Positions 1-15,369 of a stretch of 64,000 nt of DNA are shown here, one piece after another. This stretch comes from Opisthocomus hoazin. Lineage: Eukaryota; Chordata; Aves; Opisthocomiformes; Opisthocomidae. A model generated the notes under the pieces. The model made no database searches. It was not told the DNA's origin and saw only the letters and a program-made list of their open reading frames with translations. The stretch is taken from the NCBI RefSeq assembly GCF_030867145.1, contig NC_134427.1:11493001-11557000 (forward strand), read 5' to 3'. Position 1 is the first letter of the stretch, and each line of letters begins with the position of its first letter. The translations under genes were made by a program, and so were the position numbers.

Positions 1-9
1 GGCACTCAC

Positions 10-5019
<5,010 letters not shown>

Positions 5020-5395
5020 GGCCGCGCCGCGTGGTGCCGCCGCCGCGCACGGGCGGAAAGGCCGCCCCTTCCCGACAAGCCCCGCGCCGGCACCTGACCG
5101 CTCCCCGCCCAGCGCGGCGCGGGCCGAGCCCGCCCCTGCCGGGGGCGGCAGTGACCGAAGGCGCCGCCCGCCCGCCCGCGGGGACGCGCCCCCTGCCGGC
5201 AGCGCGGCCGGTCTGCCCCGCGGGTGCTCTCTCCCCGGGCCCGGAGCCGCCGGACCGCGCCTGCGGCGCAGCGCGCGCCCTGCGCTGGGCCGGGCGGGAA
5301 GCGCGGCGGCAACGGGCAGCCGGCAGCGGAGCTTCACGGGTGAGCGGTGAGTCCGGTCGTCCTTTGCTGCAGCCGCTATAGCAGCGTCCTGTCCC

Positions 5396-5480
5396 GCAGC
5401 GTCTCTGTCGGGGACCTCTTGCCCCTCTTCCTCCGGGTCCTCCAGAGCAGCGCCGCTGGTGACGGGGCCAACGCGGCCGC
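5396..5480 (-). repeat. Outlying acidic-repeat unit next to the F8A fragment
   Basis: On the minus strand this reads [20 protein letters not shown], followed by AAGQ. It matches, at base and protein level, the units inside the palindrome arms around 6411-6495 and 6852-6930 (LEDLEEEWEEVPGRDAAGE and LGDLEEEREEVPDKDAAGE). It lies outside the left arm and has no partner at the far end of the right arm, so it is a separate, earlier or independent duplicate. Confidence 0.7.
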
Positions 5481-5503
5481 TGGCCCCCGCCCCGCTGCCG
5501 CCA

Positions 5504-5727
5504 GCTGCAGCAGGTGGCTCTGCTCGGCGCTGAGCAGCGGCCACAGCTCGGCCTGCAGCGCCTCTGCGTCCTTGTCCTGGCACGCCAGCACGGCCGACTG
5601 CAGCAGCAGGAAGAGCTCGCCGCCCGCTCCGGGGCCGGCCTCCCACGCCTCCCAGCAGCACTGCTTCAGCGGCCGGGCGCGCTCGGGCAGCAGCAGCAGC
5701 AACAGCAGCACCCGCCACACCTCGCAG
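5504..5727 (-). pseudogene. Truncated third copy of F8A (C-terminal portion)
   Basis: The minus strand encodes [20 protein letters not shown] and then [20 protein letters not shown] and [19 protein letters not shown]. This is the C-terminal third of F8A, corresponding to about 18,873-19,180 of the left-arm gene. Base identity is high by eye, but it lacks the N-terminal two thirds, has lost short internal segments (the QPPPAK part of the Leu-rich motif and one of the two LQAL repeats), and changes frame into the acidic repeat at its 3' side. It has no start region of its own. It is best read as a partial gene duplicate left at the palindrome edge, about 0.5 kb upstream of the DKC1 start codon. 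Inclusion in an unannotated transcript cannot be excluded. Confidence 0.8.
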
Positions 5728-6039
5728 CTGACCTCCCGCGGCCGACCCTCCGTGCTCTCCCCGCTGGAGACACCCGGGGTCTCTCACACCCGGGCTGCCC
5801 CTCAGACACCCGCTCAGCCCCTTGCTCCCAGGCCACGTCATCTGCTCACCGCCTCGTGCTGCTTGATCTTTGCCGGCCATCACACTCGTGCACACACCCG
5901 CGCTCGCTCCAGTCCCTGCCCCAGGAGCACAGGGACCCTCCGCGCCGTGGGCTGAGCCCAGCTGCCGTACTCACAGCCCCGCACACACACACACGTGCAC
6001 GTGGGACCGACAGCCCGCACCCAGGACAGAGCCAAGAAG

Positions 6040-7640
6040 GAATTTAATACGGACACAGGGCAGGCTGCACCGGTCAGGCGCAGGGCACGGCCAGGCAAGC
6101 GCACCGGCAAGGCGCTGGCTGCTGGGCACCCCTGCTCTCACTTTCCCGTGAGGCAGCTGCAGCGGAAAGCCCTGCGCAGAGCCCGACGAGCTGTCCTGAG
6201 GATGGACGACCATCGTTGGCGAGCTGGGGCACGCGGGAGGGCAGCGATGCCTACGAGGGAAGGAGAGCTGTAGGCGAGAGGCTGGGCGGGGACAGGTGCT
6301 CTGTGCCCCTTGTGCCCGGGACCTCCGGCCAGGGGAGAAGCCGCTGCCTCTGTGCCGGCGTCCTCTGATGGGGCGAGGGACGCGCTCTGTGTGTCGCCGT
6401 CTTCCTCTCCTGCAGCGTCTTTGTCAGGGACCTCTTCCCGCTCCTCCTCCGAGTCTCCCAGATCAGCATCAGAGGCTATGGGGCTGACAGGGACAGGAAG
6501 CCCTTGGCTCTCCACCCTTGCTGCCAAGCCCCGGTCGCTCAGGACGCCCTCAGCAGCGCCCACAGATTTGGCACCAGCACCGGCCAGCTGGGGCACGGCT
6601 GCAGGCAGGGGAGGAGCCACTGACTGAGCATCTGGGGGCGCTGGTGCAGGGACAGTCACGCTGTGCCCCTCTTCGCAGGGAGCTCCAGGAGAGGGACCAG
6701 TTGCAAAGCTGGTGTCCTCAGGCATTGCTGCGGGGAGAGGCTCGCTGCGTCCCTGGGCCCTCCAGCCAGGCAAGACTCTGCTGCTGGCACTGCATCTTCA
6801 TCTGCTAATGGGGCAAGAGACGCGCTCTTTATGTCGCTTGCTGCCTCTCCTGCAGCGTCTCTGCCAGGCACCTCTTCCCACTCTTCCTCCAGGTCCTCCA
6901 GAGCAGTGCCACTGGTAAGGGGGCCAAACGCTGGCAGGCCCCTGGCTCTCCACGCCCGCTGCCAAGTCCTGGTCACCCAGGATGCCCTCAGCAGTGCCCG
7001 CAGCATTGGCACTATCATCTGCTGCCTGGAGCACGGCCGCAGGCAAGGGAGGAGCCCACGACTGTCCATCTTCAGGCGCTGATGTGGGCAGAGGCTCGCT
7101 GTGCCCCTGCTCCGCGGGGCCTCCGGCCAGGCAAAAGGCTGCTGGCTCTCTGTCTGAGTGCGCTGGCGGGGCAGGAGATGCGCGCCGAGGGTGGTCGTCT
7201 GCCTCTCCTGCGGTGTCTCTGGCCATGCTGCTGGGTGCTGCCTGCGTGTGGCTCCTGGCTGAGTCTCGCCGGACTAGGGCTGGCCCAGAGGCTATGGATG
7301 GAGATGTCTTCCTCCAGCTGACTCTGCCCCAACAGGCGTTCAGATGTTTTGTGGTCATCCTCTTCTTCCAGCTCCTCCCGACTCTCCATCTTGATGTGTA
7401 CGACCACAAGATGCTTTGGGGCATCTGCAGGCCATGTGCACAGCGGCTTGCCAGGGACAAGTCACAAGGGTGGCAGCCGATGGCCCTGCCGTGCCACCAG
7501 CCGTGCCCTGTGCACTTTGCTGGTGTGTCTCCCTGGGGAAACTGGTGCATGGGCCTTGCCAGCAGTCCTGGTTCCCGCCGGAACATGGAGATGAGGTCCT
7601 GGCTGAGCTGCAGGTGCTTCGCCACCCATGGCGGCCTGCC
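6040..7640 (-). repeat. Tandem acidic-protein repeats, left arm
   Basis: This is the mirror of 35,250-36,845. Degenerate tandem units of about 440 bases read on the minus strand. Each has recognisable blocks: an acidic block (EDLEEEWEEVPGRDAAGE), a SASLAP block, LAGGP, then SEPLP..PED, APPLPAAV and LAA.VESQG. Neighbouring units differ in reading frame. The final unit enters the ORF 6773-6138. The function is unknown. Confidence 0.6.
6138..6773 (-). CDS. Uncharacterised acidic-repeat protein, terminal ORF (left-arm copy)
   Basis: This 211-residue open frame is the left-arm counterpart of 36114-36749 and differs from it by a handful of substitutions (for example GLPVPVSP here against GPPVPVSP there). 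It holds one full acidic repeat unit (LGDSEEEREEVPDKDAAGEE) and a basic, cysteine-containing C-terminus, RALRRAFRCSCLTGK. A poly(A) signal ATTAAA lies on the minus strand near 6048. The first Met of the open frame need not be the real start: the reading probably continues from upstream repeat units or exons. I recognise no domain. It could be the last exon of a lineage-specific gene or a decayed copy of one. Confidence 0.35.
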   Translation of the reverse strand: MPGWRAQGRSEPLPAAMPEDTSFATGPSPGAPCEEGHSVTVPAPAPPDAQSVAPPLPAAVPQLAGAGAKSVGAAEGVLSDRGLAARVESQGLPVPVSPIASDADLGDSEEEREEVPDKDAAGEEDGDTQSASLAPSEDAGTEAAASPLAGGPGHKGHRAPVPAQPLAYSSPSLVGIAALPRAPARQRWSSILRTARRALRRAFRCSCLTGK

Positions 7641-9735
7641 CCTGGGCTATCCTTGCAGGTTCTGCCAGACCAGTGGTGTGCCCAAGGTGTCCAAGCTGCT
7701 GGCCGGGTCCCTGGCTTGAGGCTAGGATGTGACTCAGGTACCCTGATACCAATGACCGGAGTGCTGACTCCAGAGCTGCATTACAGGCTGGGCGGCCGTG
7801 TGGGGCAGGCCCCCACTTCTGAGCACTCCCTGCCATGGCTCGGTCACCAAGGATGCCGCGAGTAGGTGGGACCACCTCTCAGTGGCCGCTGGCTGCAGGG
7901 CCCACAGCATGTGCTCTGCCTCTCGCAGAAGATCTGGAGGTTGCTGCTGCTGGCAGAGTGGGCAGCTTGGTGACATCCGTGGCTCCTGCTGTTGGAGCTG
8001 CAAGTGCATACCGGGCTGCAGCTGCCTGCGCCGCTTCAAGCCTGGGGACAGGCGGCAAGGCTGGCGTGGGCACTCTTTGTCCCCGTGCGGCCCTGCTGCG
8101 GGGTCGTGCCTCCCAGCCCTCCAGCCTGTCCGTCTGCAAGAGAAGACGTGGAGAAAGGCCACGTGGCTGTGGTCCTCTCACCCTCACGTCCCCGGGGCAA
8201 ACCCCCTGCAGCCGGGCTGTCCTGCCAGCCCTGAGGGCACGGCTCAGTGCCGCAGGCGGCTGCTGCCCTGTTCCCAGAGCCGGCTGGGGAGACGGCTGCT
8301 CCATGCGTGGCTGCCCCCCACGCCTCGGGAGCACCCCCGGCATGCCCGTGCAGCCTGCCGGGCACAGCACAGGGGTCTCAGCTTGCTGGGGGGCCGGTCG
8401 CACTGTCCCCTCCAGCGCCTGCCGCCTTCCCATCGGCACCTCCCAGGGCCGGGGAGGCGGTCGGCCCTGCCTCCCCCAAGGTCCTTACCTGTGTGCCACG
8501 GCTGCAAGAGCTCTGTCAGCTGGCCGGGAAGGGGAGCGGTGGCAGCTCGTCCCCGTGGAGGGACGAGGCTGTGGTCCGGCTGCGCTGCCCCTCGGCCTGG
8601 GGCTGCCTGCGGAGCACCTGTGGGGAGGAGGAGGAGGCGCGGGATGGAGGCCGCTGCGTCCGCACAGTGACCCCCGCGGTGCCGGCAAGCCCGGCCCCGG
8701 CTTCAAGGCCGCTCCCGGCCACTACAGCCAGGGTGAGCTCGGCTCTGCGCTGCTCTCTGCCTCCGGGCCATGGCTGCGGGGCTGCGCGGGCCACGACCCT
8801 CCCACAGCCGGCCCTGCGCCGCACAGACCTCTTGCGGCCCAGCATGGCTGCGCCCAGGCCGCAGGTGCTCAGGGCTGGCTGTCTCGCCCCCGGCTGTCCC
8901 TGTGTCCCGCCGCCCGACTGCCCCTCGAGCCCCGTCCCTCGCCTGCCGGCCCTCCTGCAGGCTGCGCAGCCCCTGGCTGGGCTGGCAGTGAGTGTTCGCC
9001 TCCTGCTTCTCGGGCATCTCTGGGGTCCTGTGCTGGGCACCTGCAGCGGGCACCCAGGGGAGATGCTGCCTCCTGACGGAGCCGCTCTCCTGGGACTGGG
9101 CACCCTGCGGCGTCCCCCAGTCCGGCCCCCTCTCTCGCCCCTGGACCCTTCGCTGGACGTTCTCCCAGAGGCACCCCCCGCCTCGCTGACGGGCTGAGCT
9201 GGGGCTGCGCTGAGCCCTCGCAGAGCCGGCTGGCACCGGCCGTGTGTGCCACAGGGCAGCCCCCGCACTCCTCACACAGAGCCCCGGCCCTGCAGCCCCC
9301 CGCACCCAGCTGCCAGCACCAAGTGCACCCAGGCCAAGCGGCCCCTGCAGACCACAGTCCGCTGTCCATTCAGTGACCCTCGGTGTCAGCGCCAGGGCCT
9401 TTCCCCCCAGGAAGGCCACCAGTGACACTCAGTGTACCCGTGTGGGCAAAGTGGACCCCTCCAGCAGCTGGGCTCAGACACTGCGCCTGCCCAGTAGCCG
9501 GCCCCTGGATTCCAGTCTCCCCAGTTGCTGGACCCTGCAGGTGGGAACCCCCAAGGCCGCAGCCCTTGTGCAGCGCCTGGGACAGACTGTCCCACACCCC
9601 CTGAGCCTGGTGCCACAGCTGACCCTCGGCGGGAGGGATCGCTTTGTGGCAGCCGTTTCATGGGAGAGTGGTGAATCTGGTTATCCTTTTCTGCAATCCT
9701 TACAGCAAAGAAAGAAGTTCGTAACACAGCGTACA
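7640..9735. other. GC-rich part of the arm, candidate exons, unidentified (left)
   Basis: This is the mirror of 33,160-35,250. It is GC-rich, low-complexity sequence with long open frames on both strands, most of which are composition artefacts. On the minus strand it contains splice-like pairs described under the right-arm copy. No family is recognised. Confidence 0.4.
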
Positions 9736-9736
9736 G

Positions 9737-12700
9737 ACCCTCTTATTTAGATTGCAACGTTTTTTGCAAGAGTGGTCTTTTACCATCACTGCATCTCCAG
9801 ACCACATACCATGTACTTGCATTCCCACTGGTACTGGCTGAAACCACTGAGCTTCTGCCCTGTTTTCTTGTAGATGTTTTCCTGTCCCCAGTACAAATCA
9901 GGTAACTCACTCGCTTCGTTCCGGTCTCACGCTCTTCTTGCAGACTCCTTATCTCTGTAGTTTGCGCATCTGCTCTCCCAAGGCCGAGCCACCTAAAGGG
10001 ATTATTCAGGAGTCTCTTATCTTACAACCGTCCCCATTCTTCACAAAGAACCAAGACTTCCTTTGGCTGTGCAATGGTTCTGAGGACCTAAAGTGATAAT
10101 TGTTATCTACATCCGCTACATCTGTTACATTTCCTACAGTCACTGGTATCAATTTCAAACTTGCCTGACTACGAGTTTGAGCCATTGCTCTTTGAGAGTC
10201 CCGTTCATTCTTTCCACCTTTCCTGAGGACTGTGGATGATATGGAATACGTAGCTGTTGCTGTATCCCTAAACATTTATAAGTGTTTAATACTCCCCCTG
10301 AAAAAAATGAGAACCCCTATTGGATTCTATGGTTTCAGGTATTCCGTGTCTGGGAATGGTTTCCTGCAGAAGTGCTTTGACCTCTCCCGCAGTACAAGCT
10401 TTCCTGGTGGGAAAAGCTTCTACCCATCCTGAGAGTTGGTCCATGCTTACCAGCAGGTGCTGAAACCTGCTCACAGAAGGCACATTAGCATAACCAATTT
10501 GCAGTCTTTGGAATGGCAAGTATGTCCATGGTTGTTCTCCAGCTTCCTGTTTGGGTTTTGCATCAGAAAACTTTATCTTTCACAGCCTCCCAGCTTTGCC
10601 GAGGAGCCTGTTCTTCCTGAAGTGATGGCTGCGTATATTTGGGCTGGGTTGATTGATGTCTGGCCAGTCATCAGCAGAGGGAGTTGTTACGGTGGTCCAC
10701 TCATGTAGAGGTTGGAGGGCAGCAGTGTTAGCTGCTGTGGGATAGGATAGTAAACATGCTCAAGTGGCTTGCAGCTGGAGTGTAGAAAAATAAATATATC
10801 ATATTGATTGTTGTTTAGTCTTGTGTGCTTGAAAAGTACAACATCTGTGTTTAGATAATAAATGGCAGATGGTAGACTTAGAGGCACCCTATCAGACATG
10901 TGTGAAATTCCTGCCCTGCTATGCACATCAGTGGCACAGTGTAAATTACACCTGTCCAAATCCTGGATAAACCAGCAAAAACAGCAGGGTTGGTGATCCT
11001 TTAGCATGGCCCGAGCTCAGCAGTCCTTGTGTCCCCGCTTGTGTGCCTCCGTCCCAGGTGCTGCTTCGGAGATCCCCCGGTTGGCGAGGTGACGAAAATA
11101 AATTGACTCTTTGCATTTCATCCATGGCTTTGTGGTTGTTCCTGTGTTCTGCCTGTACGGACTCATACAGCTGCTTTATCTGCCAATTCATTATTTCTTT
11201 CGGTTTTGCTGGATCCTTTGGTATGAGCTGGACAGTGTACTGCAGTAGTTTCCCTTGGAAGCTTAATAGCTTCCAACAGCATTCAGATTTCAGTTGCATC
11301 AGAAATACTTTTTCCCACCAAGGTACGGAACCTCGTTCTTTCCATAGCGTACCCATTGCATGACACACTCCAAAAGCAGTATAAATAGTTACCCACTGAT
11401 AACGTCCCCACCAGGCTGCTCTTGCTCATGCAGTTAATTCAGCCCTTGGGCACTCCTTGAGAGTTCTGGACGTTCTGCTTCAAGTACCTCTAAGTTTCTC
11501 ACCACTGCACAGCCCATGTGTCATTCTCCATTCACACATACCACGCCGACCCATTGGTAAAAAGGGATAGATCCGAGTTCTCTAGAGGTTGATCCTGCAG
11601 ATCTTCCCGTAGGTGGCTGGAGAGGAACACTACCTTAGCACAATCACGATGCAGCTCACCATTGGAGCGAACAGGCACTAAAGCTGCTGGATTCAAAACA
11701 TGACATCCTTTTAAAGTAACATTATCTGCATTTAAAATCATTAACTCACAACAATGTGCTCTTGATGGGGACAATACTTGGGTAGCACATTGCTTCAGAA
11801 TCAGTTCCCGCTTCATGCGGGACATACACCATTGTCGGGTGACCCAGGACTAGTAGTGTCCTTCTTTTCATGACAGTCACCGTTGCCGCTACCACTCTAA
11901 CATGGAGATTATTCCCTGCCACTACAGGATCCAGCTGAGTTGAGTAATGAGCCACAGGGTGGTGGTGCGGACATAGCTTTTGAATGAGGACTCCGCTGGC
12001 TACTCCTTGGTTCTAATGCACAAATAGTTCAAAGGACTTGGAGTAATCTGGCAATCCCAGTGATGGAGCAGGAGCTAAAGCTCCTTCCATAGCTTGAAAA
12101 GCCTTTTCTCTCTCTGGACCCCACCGTATACACACCAATTCCTCTGCCTTTGTAGCTTCTGTCCACGGCTTACTTAACTCCCCTGGCCCTGGTATCCAGG
12201 CTCTGCAGTATCCTACTGCACCCAAAAATCCTTGCAATTGCTTCTTTGTTACCAGTCCAGGTATTTCTACAATAGCCTGGACCTGTTCTGGGTCTGCTAA
12301 TCTTTGTCCTTCTTTTAATATCAATCCTAAATATTTTACTTCCTGCTGACACACCTGAAGCTTAGAAAGAGATCCACAGTTATGTTTTCCTGCTAAAGCA
12401 GTACACAGACAAGTAATATCAAGTATAAATAAATAGATTTCCAGCAATCTTCGTACGTCTTGCTGGCAACTAACAAATGATCTACATATTCTACAAGCAC
12501 AGACCTCCAGGTAAGATAATATCTTTCAGTTTTTCTCCTTGCCACCCTGGCATGCGATTGTTAAAATAGTTCTGGATGTCAGAGGCAGCTTGGGCCACAA
12601 ACACACCTGCTGCCACTTCATTATCAAAATTCTGGAGAGTCATTCCCCCAGACCTCAACAAAGCCTGACACGCTCTTCCCCAGTAGTCGCTGGGGTGTTC

Positions 12701-13297
12701 CTATGGCCTCTGTCTACATTCCTGTGCTTTACTTCAATTTACTCTCATCTCCTCCAAAGCTCTAATCACATTTATCAGATTTCTAACCACCGTTTGGCAA
12801 TTCTCGCTATCCGTTTGATTATTATAACCCCAAGTGGGATCACCCTGAGTCCAGGCGGCCCAATTTCGACCTCCCTGTAGCGTTAATTCCACATTCTTTT
12901 GAACTATCTTTCTGTCTGGACAGAACAATTCTCTCAATAACAGATTCGGGAAATTAATTCTGGTGGAATCTTCTTTAAGATAATCACTGAAAGGATTCTT
13001 CATGCCAGCCCTGGGATCCTGGAGCAGCTCGAGCTGTGTGCCTCCATAGAGGGATTCCGAAAAAAGAAACCCCTGAGCAATTCTACCCTTACAATCTAAG
13101 TTGCCCACTCCTCACGTGACGGTTCTGACCAGTAGTAGTCTTAGGGTCCGGGGTCTTCCTGTCCTTCATTGAATCCCTTCACTACCTCCAGGCGGGCCGT
13201 TTCTTCTCTTATCTCTAAGGTTAGCGTGTCAGCTGCTGATGGTAGCGGCCTTCCTTGCTTCCTTACCTTCCAGCTCAAACTGACTCTGGGGCCGCCT
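9737..13297 (-). mobile_element. Broken ERV1 (gamma-like) endogenous retrovirus, left arm
   Basis: This is the mirror copy of 29,590-33,150, read on the minus strand. A gag-like ORF (13108-12734), reverse transcriptase/connection homology (12447-12013), an RNase H-proximal stretch (11825-11532) and integrase homology (10519-10286) lie in gag-pol order. The element is a fossil with many breaks. No LTR pair was recognised. It shares nearly all differences with the right-arm copy, so it inserted and decayed before the arms were duplicated or last homogenised. Confidence 0.75.
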
Positions 13298-14962
13298 TCT
13301 ACTTGGCTAGGTAAAAGTCCAGCATACCCAGGTAAAAGTTCACAGCTTGCAGCCTAAGGGTTCAGCAAACTTAGCTGCTAATGCTAAGCAAGTTACGCTA
13401 AGCAAGCTCAGCATAAGCAGTACAGCAAATCACACAACGGGCTTGCAGTGAGTGGAGAAGATCAGGGCAGTCAGCACCAGAAGCAGAAGAGAGCCAGCTA
13501 GGAGGACCATGTTTTGCAGCTGCACACAGTGGGACCTGTGGCCCAGATTTCTTCGGTGGGAATCCCTGGGAAGCCTGTAAATTCAGATTAGGATGAGAAA
13601 ATAATGGACTAGGTCGGGGGCCTAGAAGATCACGGGGTGCCTCACTGCATTCAGCACCAACAGACGTGCCCATTCAGCACCAACAGATGTCCCTGCTCAG
13701 GTGCTCTCTTCAGCATGCTGCTGCCCATTTCTGTTATGTGCTGGCAACTTTTTCAGAGAGTGGTGCCCGTCTGCCCAGCTGCAATACCTGCATACATCCC
13801 CCATGTCTAGCTCAGGGTGGGGGCTGCGTGCTGGGGGCTCTCCATCCGGCACGGGAGAAGCCGGAATTAGAACCAGCCCTGGCCCACGGCTTCTCTGGCT
13901 GGAGATCAGCATCGAAGCACCTCGCACACATTGGACTGCAAAATAACCTGTTTGGGCTATACTAGAAAGGGGTGGCAGGGATGTGTTTTGTCTTCCTGGA
14001 GTCCCCAGATAGCTGCGTGATCACTGGATCACCCAGCCCAGGCAATCCTGGCAACTGAGCCATGAAAAAGAGTAAGATCTGCGATGCCCGGGAGGATTCG
14101 GCCAGGCAGCCCCGGCCACAGCAGGGCTCTTTGCATGGTGGTGACGAGGCAGGCCATCCCCTGGCCGAGAGGCAGACGGCTTTGTGCTGGTCCAGCCCTT
14201 TCCTGCACAGGTCTGTCTGTGGCTTGGGGGAGGCTGCGATGCATCTCAGATCCGTGTCGCACTGGGAGGAAACAGCGTCCGGTCTCCATTCCCCACAAGA
14301 TAAAGGTCAAGAGATGCTTCCAGTAATGGATGCCAGAGCTTGGCAGCTCTGCCACATCTGCCCACAGCCCCTTCCTTCCCAGTGCTCTCGCTCAGCACAG
14401 CCCCTTCACTGCTTCCTGGGTGGCTGGAGAACATCCAGAGCTGCTCAGGGCTGGTTGGTGAAGGCTGCTCAGTCGCCTGCAGAGATTTCAGCCGTTTCTC
14501 TTTGAAAAGGATGCAGAGGGGGCTCTGGTGCACACAGCTTCTTCTCTGATGTAACCCTGTGTCACTGGACAACTGTGCCACAACACACACCCTGTTTCTG
14601 GAGGCAGGATGAGCCTGAGCATCCACTGGCAGAGGCAGGGACTGTGTCCCAGCTTCACCAAGCAGAGCTGGGTAGCAGCCCTGAGAGAGAAGGCAGCCAG
14701 GACCATACAGAGCAGCCAGTCCTGTACGACTGACCACACCCGCATCTCAGTCAGCTCCTGGGCAGGCTTGTGGTCCTCACCAATTTTGTGTTGCCAAAAC
14801 CCCCTGCTCTTGACTAAACCCCATCAGTCCCTCACCCTGAGAGGTATTTAAGCTTCTGCTAGTCAGGCCCAGCCTGGCGTGCCGTGGTAGCCACGGGCAG
14901 AGGGTGCAGACGTCTGCCCTTGTCCAAGGGCATCAACATGGGGGACTGGGCCAGTTCCTCTG
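13297..14962. other. Unidentified segment between the two retroviral fossils (left)
   Basis: This is the mirror of 27,925-29,590. It has mixed composition and several mid-size open frames on both strands, none of which I recognise. It may include a retroviral LTR or untranslated parts of the ERV1 element (a TATA-like AAGCTTAAATACC context lies near 14,845), but no terminal repeat pair was found. Confidence 0.4.
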
Positions 14963-15369
14963 TGTTATAGTTTGGCTGTGGCCGGCAATAAAAGGGCCAC
15001 GCGGCCGCTCTGCCGTCCCTCCCCCCGCTGGGGTGGGGAAGAGAATGGAAAGAAACAGGCAAAAACTGGTGGGTCGGGATAACGGCAGTTTAACAGAACA
15101 GCAAACAAAGGGAACAGGAACAACAACAACGATACCGATAAGGAGAATACACAACACAAACCACAGAACGCAGAGAGCCGCTCTCACCACCCGCTGCACG
15201 TGCTCCGGAGCCGTGACTGCCTTCCTGCCGCCCAGCTCCCCCCAACCAGAACACAGCATGACAGCACATGGTATGGAACACCCTGCTCTGTTTGGCCAGG
15301 TTGGGTCAGCCCGCCCAGCTGTGTTCCCTCCTGGCGAAAATTAACCCTGTCCTGGCCGAACCCAGGACA
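14963..15369 (-). repeat. ERVL-type LTR, left arm
   Basis: On the minus strand it starts TGTCCTGGGTTCGGCCAGGA and ends ..AACTATAACA, giving the TG..CA termini of an LTR. It is 407 bases long; the right-arm LTR is 414, and this accounts for the whole 7-base length difference between the arms. It is distantly similar to the solo LTR at 45,842-46,406. Confidence 0.8.

Noticed and set aside
5982-5994. Short CA repeat
   Set aside because: Too short to be a meaningful feature; it is mirrored as GT near 36,890.
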